From DASWUZ01 sp036401375 (GTDB lineage Bacteria > Acidobacteriota > Terriglobia > Terriglobales > Acidobacteriaceae): a stretch of 37,321 bases of DNA. The notes beneath the pieces are model-generated. The model did no database searches. It saw nothing but the letters and a program-made list of their open reading frames with translations, and was not told the DNA's origin. Numbering within the stretch: position 1 is the stretch's first letter; each line of letters starts with the position of its first letter. The DNA lies in assembly GCA_036401375.1 (NCBI GenBank), contig DASWVB010000032.1, positions 1 through 37,321 of the forward strand, in the 5' to 3' direction. Below are positions 24,958-33,227 of the stretch, one piece after another. Made by a program: the position numbers and the translations under genes.

Positions 24958-25008
24958 GCTGGTGATTATACGGGTGCAGGACGGTTGAACTGGTTGAACG
25001 GTAATGGG

Positions 25009-25569
25009 TCAGGTCTCTTCCAAGGGGAGTTCGTAGGAGCGGGCTAACTCTTGAGCAAGTTGCGTCACTCTCGCAACATGATCGCTCAGTGTCGCAAATG
25101 TTTCCGCGCCAAGCTTTTCCTCAAGAGCGGAGTCTCTTAAGATTTGAATCGGAACTGACGCGTGCTCAATTCTGGCCGCGAGATCGGCCAGAATTCTGTC
25201 TCCAGAGATGCCATCGCGGTTAGCCGTTGCTGTCTTCCTGGCAAGCTCGTAAACTTCCTCCGAAGACATCACCAACAATTGTCCATTCAGGACGAGGAAG
25301 AGGTCGAGGGCGATAACGGCTGTACGTTTGTTCCCGTTTATGAAGCAGTGGTAGCAAATCAGGGCATGAAACAGAGCCGATGCCTTCTCCGAAAGAGAAG
25401 GAAAAGGCTCTGTCTCAAATGCAGTGCAGAAGGGGCGGGCAACGGCTGAGGCAATACGATCCAGGTCTCGATATTCTTTCGGATTGACCGTTTCGTCGAA
25501 TGGAAGAAACGTACCGACAAGCACATCGTGGATGTATTCAACGAACCCGAGGGTTATTGGCAGTGTCAC
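25009..25569 (-). CDS. doc: Fic/Doc family toxin
   Basis: 186 residues from GTG 25569. The active-site motif HCFINGNKRTAVIALDLF (His74 to Arg82) has the Doc-type N-K-R-T-A ending, so the family reaction would be phosphorylation of EF-Tu or another nucleotidyl transfer. The usual acidic residue of the motif is replaced by Asn, which I have also seen in related Doc-like proteins, so activity is plausible but not certain. The protein has ~60 residues beyond the Doc core (IEHASVPIQILRDSALEEKLGAETF and on). The start overlaps the stop of the upstream small gene (GTGA), as in toxin-antitoxin pairs. Confidence 0.82.
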   Translation of the reverse strand: MTLPITLGFVEYIHDVLVGTFLPFDETVNPKEYRDLDRIASAVARPFCTAFETEPFPSLSEKASALFHALICYHCFINGNKRTAVIALDLFLVLNGQLLVMSSEEVYELARKTATANRDGISGDRILADLAARIEHASVPIQILRDSALEEKLGAETFATLSDHVARVTQLAQELARSYELPLEET

Positions 25570-25733
25570 TCAGCCGCAAGTTTTTCCAATGCGTCCCAAT
25601 ATTTTGCAATAGAAGTCGCCACGATCGGATCTGGGCTAAAGCCAGCACTCCGCATCCGCTCTTCAACAAGGTCTTTATTGCGGTCGATGTTGTTACAGAG
25701 CTCTATTATCGTGCTGAGAGTGGCGTTGCTCAT
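25566..25733 (-). CDS. Small putative antitoxin of the Doc toxin
   Basis: 55 residues: SNATLSTIIELCNNIDRNKD, then LVEERMRSAGFSPDPIVATS and IAKYWDALEKLAAE. A GGAGG site sits 6 nt before ATG 25733, and the stop overlaps the toxin start by 4 nt. It is predicted helical, soluble, and has none of the Phd N-terminal DNA-binding features, so it is not a recognisable Phd. Its size, order and overlap make it the candidate antitoxin; it may neutralise Doc only by binding. Confidence 0.7.
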   Translation of the reverse strand: MSNATLSTIIELCNNIDRNKDLVEERMRSAGFSPDPIVATSIAKYWDALEKLAAE

Positions 25734-25777
25734 GCTACACCTCCAAGCGCAGACATCGTTGCCATCTGCGTAAATGA

Positions 25778-25835
25778 CAAACGTTTGCGTTTGGTAGACC
25801 TACTTATATGCTGTGAATCATCATGCCAGATGATG
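25778..25835. promoter_or_regulatory. Palindromes upstream of the doc locus
   Basis: CAAACGTTTG (25778-25787) is a perfect 10-bp palindrome, and CATCAT-GCCAG-ATGATG (25819-25835) has 6-bp arms. Both lie 45-102 nt upstream of the antitoxin start on its promoter side, in a locally AT-rich stretch. Either could be the operator for autoregulation. Nothing else is recognisable in 25734-25980. Confidence 0.35.
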
Positions 25836-25984
25836 CCCTTAAATTACTTTAATCATTATGGCAGAAAAAGCGGGCTCGCATTCGCTCTTTGCCACTATCA
25901 GACGCCCAACGTAAGAGCGAGGTTACACATTTTCGAAATGGTACGGTCTTGCCATTCGGCTTCCTTAGACTACCCATTTTGAGA

Positions 25985-26340
25985 CCTCGGAGAATGGGGC
26001 TTTGAATCCATAAGCCGCAACGTTTGGTCGATGCGGCAGAAGTTGCAGTAAACAAAGTAGATCGCCGCATGTGCTCATAGTTATCTGCTTTTTGGCTAAA
26101 AGCGTTTGTCAGGCTAGTGAAGGGGCGAATCGACAACCGGAATTCGTGAGATGCTGACGCTCAACATAGCTCGGATGAGATGTGCTTAGGTTCAGACTTG
26201 CCGCACTTGACGTGCGTATCAGTGCCGATAACTTCGCTGGGACAGTAGCGCGTGTCCGTGTTTGCAGGGGGCCGTCCAGCTTAATCATTACGTAGTCCAC
26301 GTCGCTATCAAGAGCACCCTCAACGACCTCAGCGTAATGC
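25985..26340 (-). pseudogene. IS1-like transposase relic
   Basis: The minus strand carries, in three different frames, the C-terminal half of a DDE transposase of the kind annotated as IS1-like. In order: AEVVEGALDSDVDYVMIKL; then EVIGTDTHVKCGKSEPKHIS in another frame; SYVERQHLT; FTSLTNAFSQKADNYEH; and YFVYCNFCRIDQTLRL. These match the family phrases SYVERQNLTMRM, RFTRLTNAFSKK and YNFCRIHQTLR. Frame changes and stop codons throughout show it is dead. No terminal inverted repeats or target duplication could be seen. It lies between the Doc locus and the phage cassette. Confidence 0.65.
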
Positions 26341-26349
26341 GCACATGGG

Positions 26350-26568
26350 TTAGCGGGTGCGCATGTACTCGAAGGCGAAGTGTACTGCGGTGAAGAGGGC
26401 CGCCATCGCTGCCGCAAAGCCTTTGACCCGCTGCACGTCGCGTTCGTGGCAGTCGACGCGGTTCTCGAGCGCGGTCAGGCGGCCGGGCTGTCCGGCGCCT
26501 ATCAGAGCGGCCATCTGGCTCTTCAGCACCGACAGATCCGCTACGACTTGTCCTTCGAATTCATTCAT
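26350..26568 (-). CDS. Small coiled-coil/membrane protein, holin- or XhlA-like
   Basis: 72 residues: a charged N-terminal half with heptad-like spacing (LSVLKSQMAALIG ... RLTALENRVDCHERDVQRVK), then one hydrophobic helix (GFAAAMAALFTAVHFAFEYM) and a basic tail RTR. This is the layout of phage XhlA/holin-associated proteins. It lies at the downstream end of the phage structural genes, separated from them by a repeat array. A lysis role is an inference; no endolysin gene is adjacent. Confidence 0.6.
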   Translation of the reverse strand: MNEFEGQVVADLSVLKSQMAALIGAGQPGRLTALENRVDCHERDVQRVKGFAAAMAALFTAVHFAFEYMRTR

Positions 26569-26647
26569 GTTTGTCCCTGTTCTGCGCAGCAGGCTGTTGT
26601 AGTGCGGCGCGGCATGCGCGGCTTGAGTCCTACCCTCATTCGTGCGC

Positions 26648-26868
26648 GTTTGCTCGACGCGTTTTGCTTAAGGCACTGGCTTGAAAAGCTTGCCTAAGAC
26701 GTTTGCTCGTACGGGAGTCCGAAACGTTTGCTCGAGACGTTTTCTTGTACGCGGGCTCGAAACGGCTTGCTTGACACGATCACTTAACATCCTCGCTCGA
26801 GGCGTTTCCTTAGGACCTTGGCTCAATGCGTTGGGCCGACACGTTGGCTCGACGCTTGCTCGGGCCCG
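26648..26868. repeat. Degenerate ~13-bp tandem repeat array
   Basis: About 17 head-to-tail units of 11-15 bp with consensus GTTTGCTCGAGAC (for example GTTTGCTCGACGC, GTTTGCTCGTAC, GTTTGCTCGAGAC, GTTGGCTCGACGC). The half-site CTCGA recurs every 12-14 bp. The unit is not a multiple of three overall, so coding is unlikely. It fills the space between the tail-tip gene and the holin-like gene. Confidence 0.75.
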
Positions 26869-26873
26869 AGGCT

Positions 26874-29192
26874 CTAGATGTTGACAAAGATGGCGCTTGA
26901 GAATCGCGAGTAGAGCGGCGGCATGGACGCGTCGTACATGCGGATGTAGTACTGCTCTACCGTGCCCTCGCGGGGGATGGTGAAATTCGGCACCGGGCTG
27001 CGCAGCACCAGGTCGGGATCGTTGCCGGGGCGGAAGGCCCAGTCGGAGCGGCGCACCTCGAAGCCGCCACCGACCGGGGCGTTCATACCCACGCTGATCG
27101 GGATGCTGGCGCCGCTCACGACGCCGGTTGTGAGGCTGAGCAGGTTCGCGAGCACGGCCACTCCCGCGTGAGCGAGCGGCGGAATCCAGGCATCGGAGGG
27201 AACCGCGGCAGAGAGCTTCATCGAAAGCTCTTCGGCCCAGTCGTTGGCGAACTGGATGGTATATTTTGCCGTCTCGGGAACGCCGCTGCGTAGGTCGACG
27301 CGCACCGAGCGGACGACCAGGCTGGTGGTCACACCGGCGGAGGGGGAGGCGACGGCGAGTACATCTCCCGGCCACACGTCGCTGCCGTTCTGCAGGTTGT
27401 ACGCAGTGTAGACGCCCTGCCAGGCGGCGTTTCTGTCGGCGGTGAAGCTGAGCATCGCGAGGGCGGCGTTCTCGCAGTCGGCCGAGCTGCGCGCTGCGGG
27501 GCGCACCACGCTGCCGGTCCAGCGAGAGATGCCCGGCATCGCCGCCCTGGTCTCGGCAGCGATGCTGGCGGCGCTTGAGAGCCGGGCAACGGCGCGCCCG
27601 GACGTGCGGTATGTGACGGTGATCAGCTCCCCGGCGGCCGGAATGCTGCCCGGATAGAAGCGCAGCTTGCCGTTGCGCTGCACCTTGCATTGCGATCCGT
27701 TGGTTACCGGACCGATGCGCCGCGTGACCACCGCGCCGCCGAGCGGCTGGCTGACGACCCAGGCGGAGCCGGTCTGCGAGATGGTCGCATTGCGGATGCT
27801 GGCGGCCAGGGTGAGGCTGTTCAGCGGCATGAAGGTGCAGGCGGCGGGCGCGCTCGACACGGGGCCGTCGTAGAGCACCGTGACCGCTCCGTTCGCGCCT
27901 GCGGTAACGTCCTGCAGCTCGATGACGACGTTGGCGAGGCAGGGCAGCTGCGCGCCTCCAAAGGTGGAGAGGGCGCCGGCCGCTACACCCTGGTAGGACT
28001 GCATGACCCGCTGCACCTCGCTGCAATGCAGCCGCAGGCGCAGAGTGTAGAGCTCGCCCGGCGCAGGAGTATAGGTCGTGCCGACTTCGACGCCGTTCAG
28101 TATCGGCGCGATGACCGTAGAGCCCCCGAGCTGCCTGACATGGAAGCCGGCGAGGCAGGTCGAGAGGGTGCTGCCGCTGCCGGCGTAGAGGCCGCAGAGA
28201 GTGCCTGTGCCGCCGGAGCCGAGCAGAACGCCGTCGGTCTCGATGATCAGCGATCCACCAATCTCGAACTGGTCGATGGTGGCGATGGTGGTCTGGCCAT
28301 CGATGCCGTTGCCGCCATTGACGGTGAGGCCGTTCGAGGTGATGGAGATGGCCGACGAGGAGTCGTTCAAGGACCAGATGAGCGGGTTGACTACGGACGC
28401 CTGGAAGTTGTCCTTTAACGGCTTGATCTGGCTGGCGGAGCGCGGGATGTAGGGCTCCTGGGTGAGTTCGAAGAGCGCCGTTGCGCCATCCCCCTGGAAG
28501 AGCTCGGTGACGTAGGCGGTGGGTTCGGCCTGGCCGCAGACGGTGACGTCGTTGGCGAGCATCCTGGCGCGGCTGGCTGTCAGGGCCGCCACCTTGAGGC
28601 TGCCATCGAATTCATTGAGTGGGTGCGCGACGGCGCCGACCGGGGTAACGCTGACGGTTCCCGCCATGAAGCGGTAGGCAGCGCGAGCAGTGGAGGCCAG
28701 AGCCCCTGCATTCTGCGACCACTTCTCGCCGGGGTTGGGGACGAAGTGTCCCGCGTTCAGAGTCTGCAGCGAGGTATCGAGGTTCAACAGGGCGGCGCCG
28801 ACCCGCGAGGTCAGCGAGCGGAAGACGGTGCTGACGGACTGTCCGGCGGTGCCGTTGGTCTGTGGAAGGTTCTGCTTGTCGAGCAGGAACTCGTCGCTGA
28901 CCGCGGAGACGGCGAGCTGGTAGACGGGTCCGGCGATGCCTGCGCCGGCATACTGCAGGGCGGGCTCTATGGCAAGGTAGCCGGTGAAGAGGCAGGCGCC
29001 CTGATCGCCGGTCACCACCAGGCGAGCATTGCGCGAGGGCGCCGGCAGAGTGGCGCCGCATTGCGCCAGTATGAAGCTGCATATCGAGGGCGCATTGAGC
29101 GTTCGCTCGATCGAGAGCGGCGCGGCCGAGCTGACGACGGTCGTGTAATCGATCGGCCCCGCACCCGCCAGATTGTCGATAGTCAGTTTCAC
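26874..29192 (-). CDS. Putative phage tail-tip/hub protein
   Basis: 772 residues from GTG 29192, which has AGGAG 5 nt upstream; the frame open beyond it has no support. The first ~250 residues (KLTIDNLAGAGPIDYTTVV ... YLAIEPALQYAG) resemble a tail hub or baseplate domain. The middle (SSAISITSNGLTVNGGNGIDG to LYTLRLRLHC) looks like a beta-rich insertion of jelly-roll type. The end (DVWPGDVLAVASPSAGVTTSLVVRSVRVDL ... YTIQFANDWAEELS) has the flavour of siphophage tail-tip proteins. The position, last large gene after capsid and tail-tube-like genes, supports a tail structure. I do not recognise a named family. Confidence 0.65.
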   Translation of the reverse strand: MKLTIDNLAGAGPIDYTTVVSSAAPLSIERTLNAPSICSFILAQCGATLPAPSRNARLVVTGDQGACLFTGYLAIEPALQYAGAGIAGPVYQLAVSAVSDEFLLDKQNLPQTNGTAGQSVSTVFRSLTSRVGAALLNLDTSLQTLNAGHFVPNPGEKWSQNAGALASTARAAYRFMAGTVSVTPVGAVAHPLNEFDGSLKVAALTASRARMLANDVTVCGQAEPTAYVTELFQGDGATALFELTQEPYIPRSASQIKPLKDNFQASVVNPLIWSLNDSSSAISITSNGLTVNGGNGIDGQTTIATIDQFEIGGSLIIETDGVLLGSGGTGTLCGLYAGSGSTLSTCLAGFHVRQLGGSTVIAPILNGVEVGTTYTPAPGELYTLRLRLHCSEVQRVMQSYQGVAAGALSTFGGAQLPCLANVVIELQDVTAGANGAVTVLYDGPVSSAPAACTFMPLNSLTLAASIRNATISQTGSAWVVSQPLGGAVVTRRIGPVTNGSQCKVQRNGKLRFYPGSIPAAGELITVTYRTSGRAVARLSSAASIAAETRAAMPGISRWTGSVVRPAARSSADCENAALAMLSFTADRNAAWQGVYTAYNLQNGSDVWPGDVLAVASPSAGVTTSLVVRSVRVDLRSGVPETAKYTIQFANDWAEELSMKLSAAVPSDAWIPPLAHAGVAVLANLLSLTTGVVSGASIPISVGMNAPVGGGFEVRRSDWAFRPGNDPDLVLRSPVPNFTIPREGTVEQYYIRMYDASMPPLYSRFSSAIFVNI

Positions 29193-29238
29193 CAGATCTC
29201 CTATAAAAGCGTGAAGCACAGCTGGAGTCACGAAGCCA

Positions 29239-29288
29239 TTGCAGCCCCGAGAGCTGGAGCAATGTGCCCTTGCAGCCCCGAGAGCTGG
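29239..29288. repeat. 19-bp direct repeat with 31-bp period
   Basis: TTGCAGCCCCGAGAGCTGG occurs at 29239-29257 and again exactly at 29270-29288, in the 157-bp gap between the two tail genes. No gene was found in that gap. Confidence 0.7.
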
Positions 29289-29349
29289 CGCCACGCGCAG
29301 GTGGAGCCAGGAAGCAGGGCCAAAGCAGCGTGGTAGAGCAGGGGCGCTG

Positions 29350-30324
29350 CTAGAGCAGCGTCATCGGACTGGGGAGGAAGCTGCGGAAGCAGAGCACCGT
29401 CTCCCCATCGATTGCGTCGGTCACCGGCAGCGCATTGCAGTTCGCCTTCAGCGCGAGGCGTTCGATCGAGGCGGAGAGCTGCTGTGCCGACTCCGCCGCG
29501 CTGGTGACGGCCTGCAGTCGCGGGTAGTAGTAGAGGATGCGATCGCCCTGCTCCCCGGGAAGGACGAACAGAGCAGACCACTCGTGGAAGAACGTTCCGC
29601 CCTCGCGGTCGACGAAGCCGGAGATGGCCTGCATCTTCATGCCGGCGGCCGGCGCGCCGGCGAGCAGCGGCTGGGCAAGGGTGAGGCCGATTCCCGTCAC
29701 CTGCGCCACCCTGGCTACGTTGAAGGTGATGCGGCGGATGTAGTCGGGATCGCTATTCACCAGCCCGGCGCTGCGCACGTAGGCGCCGCTGACGGCTGAG
29801 CCGACGTAGCCGATCTGACCGGTGTAATCGACGTCCACGGCGACCATCTGGCCCGGAGAGAAGAGCGCCGCGTTGGCGGCTGAGAGCGAGATAAAGGTGG
29901 AGGAGGAGCCGGGCGCGATGGCGGTTGCGGTCGCGGCGTGACCGCCCGAGCCGTCGGGGGCAGCGCCGGCGGCCTCGGCCAGCAGGTTCATATGCTGCGA
30001 GCCGGTCGAGAGCGCCATGGTCAGCTTGCCCCAGGTGAGGAAGTGGAAGGAGACCGAGGCCGAGAGAGCCTCGCGCACCTGGACCTGCACTGCCGCAGGG
30101 CTGCCCGAGGCGACCGCGCCGAACGTGCTCTCGGACTTGCGGGCGAAGTTCTCGATCCATCCGAGATCGATCCAGGGCGCAGGTGGAGTGCTGAGGTTGA
30201 ACAGGCCGCTGGCCGCGGCATCGAAGACCGCCGGCTGCGCGAGCGTGCGGTTGACGGGCGCGAAGTAGGCGCGCACCCGCCGGGTGACGGGAGGCATGGG
30301 TCCGTTGAGCGCCGGGGTACTCAT
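29350..30324 (-). CDS. Putative phage tail-tube-like protein
   Basis: 324 residues from ATG 30324 (STPALNGPMPPVTRRVRAYF). It is beta-rich and low in charge, with APWIDLGWIENFARKSES near 60 and SVSFHFLTWGKLTMALSTG near 110. An inserted domain of ~130 residues follows (ISLSAANAALFSPGQMVAVDV ... GSAVSGAYVRS), then FVDREGGTFFHEWSALFVLPGEQGDRILYYYPRL. The pattern fits a major tail or tail-tube protein with a decoration domain. Assignment rests on position, size and composition and not on a family I can name. Confidence 0.55.
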   Translation of the reverse strand: MSTPALNGPMPPVTRRVRAYFAPVNRTLAQPAVFDAAASGLFNLSTPPAPWIDLGWIENFARKSESTFGAVASGSPAAVQVQVREALSASVSFHFLTWGKLTMALSTGSQHMNLLAEAAGAAPDGSGGHAATATAIAPGSSSTFISLSAANAALFSPGQMVAVDVDYTGQIGYVGSAVSGAYVRSAGLVNSDPDYIRRITFNVARVAQVTGIGLTLAQPLLAGAPAAGMKMQAISGFVDREGGTFFHEWSALFVLPGEQGDRILYYYPRLQAVTSAAESAQQLSASIERLALKANCNALPVTDAIDGETVLCFRSFLPSPMTLL

Positions 30325-30379
30325 GAGCGCCCGCCGGCAGAGCGCGGTTCTGTCGAAGCCATGGTCTGAGTCGCTCTCT

Positions 30380-30868
30380 TCATTGCTTTCCCTGCACCTC
30401 GTAGCTGAAGACTGTGACGGTTGCCACGCGCTCGATGCGGTCGCGCGTGGTCTCGAGCGGCGCAAAGGCGGGCTCGGTCCAGAAGATGTTGGTATTCATC
30501 GCAACCGGAGGAGTCTGGGTGTAGTCGAGCTTGGGCGCGGAGGCGGGAACGAGCATCGTCGCCAGCTCCTCGTCCATGGCGGCGATCTTGCGACCGCGGT
30601 CGAGGCCGCCGAACGCGGTCGTGCCGCCGCTGGTGTAGCGAATCTCGCACTCCATCTGGGCCAGAGGCAGCGGGGAGTTGACCTGGATCTTCAGCCCCGT
30701 CCAGCGCAGCATGAAGACGTCGGGAGGCATGATCGCCATCACTCCCTCGGCCTCTTCCACGTAGATGCCGGGGCGCTCGACGCCGCGCAGCAGCAGGGCG
30801 CGGGCGGGGTTCACGATCGAAAGTTGATTGCGCAGGGTGATGTAAAACGTGTCCTTGGCATTTTCCAT
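30380..30868 (-). CDS. Phage structural protein, tail-completion-like
   Basis: 162 residues from ATG 30868 (ENAKDTFYITLRNQLSIVN). It contains RPGIYVEEAEGVMAIMPPDVFMLRW, VNSPLPLAQMECEIRYTSGG and a C-terminal ERVATVTVFSYEVQG. Size and place between connector and tail-tube-like genes suit a tail-terminator or neck protein. Family unrecognised; longer upstream frame has no ribosome site support. Confidence 0.5.
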   Translation of the reverse strand: MENAKDTFYITLRNQLSIVNPARALLLRGVERPGIYVEEAEGVMAIMPPDVFMLRWTGLKIQVNSPLPLAQMECEIRYTSGGTTAFGGLDRGRKIAAMDEELATMLVPASAPKLDYTQTPPVAMNTNIFWTEPAFAPLETTRDRIERVATVTVFSYEVQGKQ

Positions 30869-30887
30869 AAGCTTGTTCCGCGCGCTC

Positions 30888-31328
30888 CTAGAGCCCCTGC
30901 GGCAAGGCCTCCCGTAGAAGGATCCGGTACAGGTACACCTGCCCGAAGACCTCGGGGGCAGAGACTGCTTCAATGAGGAAGAACTTGTCGCCGACCGACA
31001 TGCCGAGCGCGATGGCGAAGAGGCCGTCAGCGCTCGCGAGGGTGAGGCTGTTCACCTGGGCCTCGATGGCCGAGGCCGAGACCAGCATCTCGAACTTGCT
31101 CGCCTGACCCTCCTGCATGACTACGCGGGCCTTGCGGAAGATCGACGGCGAGAGCGGCAGGTCCTGGAAGGAGGGGCCGCTTAGCCCGATCTGGGCTGCA
31201 TCGCTGGCGTCGATGTTGCCGCTGGGCACCCGGATGCTGACTGATCCGCCGCCCAGGGAGCGCAGCAGGGCGTCGGCCACGCGCAGCGGGGTCCCTGACG
31301 GGTTACGAACACTGAGATCTCCACTCAT
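30888..31328 (-). CDS. Small phage structural protein
   Basis: 146 residues from ATG 31328 (SGDLSVRNPSGTPLRVADALLRSLGGG); GTG 31334 is an alternative. The overlap region with the connector gene's stop indicates coupling. It contains GNIDASDAAQIGLSGPSFQDLPLSPSIFRK and a C-terminal VFGQVYLYRILLREALPQG. It is probably a head-tail joining component by position. I know no family for it. Confidence 0.5.
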   Translation of the reverse strand: MSGDLSVRNPSGTPLRVADALLRSLGGGSVSIRVPSGNIDASDAAQIGLSGPSFQDLPLSPSIFRKARVVMQEGQASKFEMLVSASAIEAQVNSLTLASADGLFAIALGMSVGDKFFLIEAVSAPEVFGQVYLYRILLREALPQGL

Positions 31329-31330
31329 GG

Positions 31331-31954
31331 TCACCCCAGCCGATTCGCGACGTAGGGTCGCAGCAAGGACTTCACCGAGTCGTCGAGCAGCGAGTTAGAA
31401 AAGTACTCCATCTGCATGGTGTCGAGCCGTGTGGTCTTCACATTGAGCGAGGGGGTGGCCTGCGCATTCTTGACGATCTGCGCGCATGCGCTCTTTACCG
31501 CGTCGGGGATGGTGAGCAGCCCGGCGGTGTAGGTGACCTCGATCTCGTTGTAGGGCAGTCCGAGGATGTTGGTCGGAAAGATGAGCTCGCCGGTATCCGC
31601 GAAGTAGTCGACGGTGGTGGGATCGAGGTTGGTCCAGGTGCCGGGCAGCGCGAAGGCCCAGGCGATCTCGGCCTGGATGGGGTAGATGAGCTCTCCGCGT
31701 CGGGGGCGGCCGTAGCGCACCCGCATGCCGACCAGCGGGGTGGTGGCAGGGGCGATGCAGACCAGGGGCAGGAAGCTCATGCGCGCGGTCTGACTCTCGC
31801 TGACCAGCCGGACCCGCTCGAGGTACTGTGTGGCGTTGAGGCTGGCGCGGCGGCAGTGCGCCTCCATCAATGCGGACGCGGCCCTGATCCAGTCGTCGGT
31901 CGTATCGGAAGCGAGCCCAAAATTTTCGTAGTCCGTTGGCTGCAGATATCCCAT
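31331..31954 (-). CDS. Phage head-tail connector-like protein
   Basis: 207 residues from ATG 31954 (AGGGAC site 8 nt away). The start GYLQPTDYENFGLASDTTDDWIRAASALMEAHCRR is the short helical form typical of gp6-like connector proteins. ELIYPIQAEIAWAFALPG, YNEIEVTYTAGLLTIPDAVKSACAQIVKNAQ and SVKSLLRPYV are the corresponding C-terminal elements. It would sit between portal and tail as a ring. Gene order directly after the capsid gene agrees. Confidence 0.68.
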   Translation of the reverse strand: MGYLQPTDYENFGLASDTTDDWIRAASALMEAHCRRASLNATQYLERVRLVSESQTARMSFLPLVCIAPATTPLVGMRVRYGRPRRGELIYPIQAEIAWAFALPGTWTNLDPTTVDYFADTGELIFPTNILGLPYNEIEVTYTAGLLTIPDAVKSACAQIVKNAQATPSLNVKTTRLDTMQMEYFSNSLLDDSVKSLLRPYVANRLG

Positions 31955-32070
31955 TGTTGCGTCCCTGCTCTCCTCTTGCGTTTCCTCATGGCCCTGGAAC
32001 GATCGACACGGTCGCACGGCCGGCGCGCCGTCTCTGCGCGGCAGCGGCATCGGGTAGCCTTCCCTGATTG

Positions 32071-32152
32071 CGCTGCGGAGGATGGGTTGACCCTCCGCAG
32101 CGCCTCGCCCCCAAAGCAGAGGGGCCGATCCCTATGGACCGGCCCCTGCTGC
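32071..32152 (-). terminator. Two tandem hairpins after the capsid gene
   Basis: Hairpin 1 is at 32116-32152: AGGGGCCG and its near-complement, a 12-bp stem with one mismatch, extended by GCAG/CTGC, with TTT on the minus strand after it. Hairpin 2 is at 32071-32102: CGCTGCGGAGG with CCTCCGCAGCG, 11 perfect pairs around a 10-nt loop. Both lie between the capsid stop and the connector start. They could be partial terminators that leave capsid mRNA in excess over downstream genes. Confidence 0.5.
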
Positions 32153-32168
32153 CCGGAGACACCGCGGG

Positions 32169-33140
32169 TTAGCGGTCGACCAGCACCTGGTAGTGTGCGT
32201 AGCTCGCGCCCTTGACCACGAGCCCGCCGAACTTCACAGCCACATACTGCGAGGCGAGTGAGCCGGGAACTCCGAGCTGGAAGACGCGGGGCGAGGGGTC
32301 GCTGAGCCAGTGGTACTCGATCAGGTCCTCGGTCACGATGTAGGCGGGCAGCACGGCGGTGCCGGAGCCCGGAGTACCCGTGTAGCCGAGCGCCCACTCG
32401 GGGATCAGGGGCAGATCGCCGGCCTGGGTGGAGAGCATCTTCACCGAGAAGCCGGCAGCCAGCTCCCTGGTGTTGAGGACCACGTTGAAGGCGGTCTTCA
32501 TCTCGCGATCGATGAGATCGAGCAGCACCGGGTTGGCGTAGATGGCGGTGGGGCGAACGGCAAAGCCGCTGCTGGCTACCATCTGCGCTACCGCGGTCTT
32601 CAAGCCATCGACGATGCTCTGGGTGGTGCCGACGGTGGTGGTGTTGCCGCCCGCGCCGATCTGGCCGATGGCGCCGAAGTACTGGGTGGTGGTGGGCGTC
32701 GAGAGCGAGGTGTCGGTGCCGTTCCACAGGGCCACGTCGTGGGTGCGCATGACGCCCTCGACGGTGTCGACCAGGTCCTTGGCCTGCAGGTAAGCGAACT
32801 GCTTCTGCTGGCTGCCGAGCTCGAGGTCGAAGAGGTTGTAGTTCAGCTGCGCCACGACGGCCTTGAGGGGAACGCTGCGCTCGACGCGGTTCGGGGTGAC
32901 GACCGGAGCCACGATGTTGCGTGGATCGACGAAGCCGCCGGCAGCGGAGGGCGACGGGATGCCGAGCTCCTCAAAGAAGCGCGAGGGATGGCCGGTAGCC
33001 GGAACCTGCTTAATGCGCTGCCCGAACATGCCGCGACGGCGGACGATGTCGGTGATCTCGGTCTGGTAGAACGGCACTTCAATGGCGCCAGGGCCCATGA
33101 AATCAGCAGCAGCATGAATGTCGAAAAAGTTTGCGTTCAT
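32169..33140 (-). CDS. Phage major capsid protein (HK97-like)
   Basis: 323 residues. It starts NANFFDIHAAADFMGPGAIEVPF. The E-loop-like part QRIKQVPATGHPSRFFEEL is followed by ERSVPLKAVVAQLNYNLFDLELG. LNTRELAAGFSVKMLSTQAGDLPLIPEWALGYTG and ASQYVAVKFGGLVVKGASYAHYQVL complete a protein of the right length and layout. It sits behind a scaffold-like gene and a protease-like gene, the standard order. Family membership is inferred from pattern and context. Confidence 0.75.
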   Translation of the reverse strand: MNANFFDIHAAADFMGPGAIEVPFYQTEITDIVRRRGMFGQRIKQVPATGHPSRFFEELGIPSPSAAGGFVDPRNIVAPVVTPNRVERSVPLKAVVAQLNYNLFDLELGSQQKQFAYLQAKDLVDTVEGVMRTHDVALWNGTDTSLSTPTTTQYFGAIGQIGAGGNTTTVGTTQSIVDGLKTAVAQMVASSGFAVRPTAIYANPVLLDLIDREMKTAFNVVLNTRELAAGFSVKMLSTQAGDLPLIPEWALGYTGTPGSGTAVLPAYIVTEDLIEYHWLSDPSPRVFQLGVPGSLASQYVAVKFGGLVVKGASYAHYQVLVDR

Positions 33141-33227
33141 AACTTCTTTCCGCCCTCTTCGGGCAATTCGGAGATCGATTTACAGCGGGTCGCGAGGAGC
33201 AAGGTTCGCGACCGAACATGTCGCCGG

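Noticed and set aside
26681..26884. 67-codon plus-strand frame over the 13-bp array
   Set aside because: It is a translation of degenerate tandem repeats with no ribosome site or recognisable protein.
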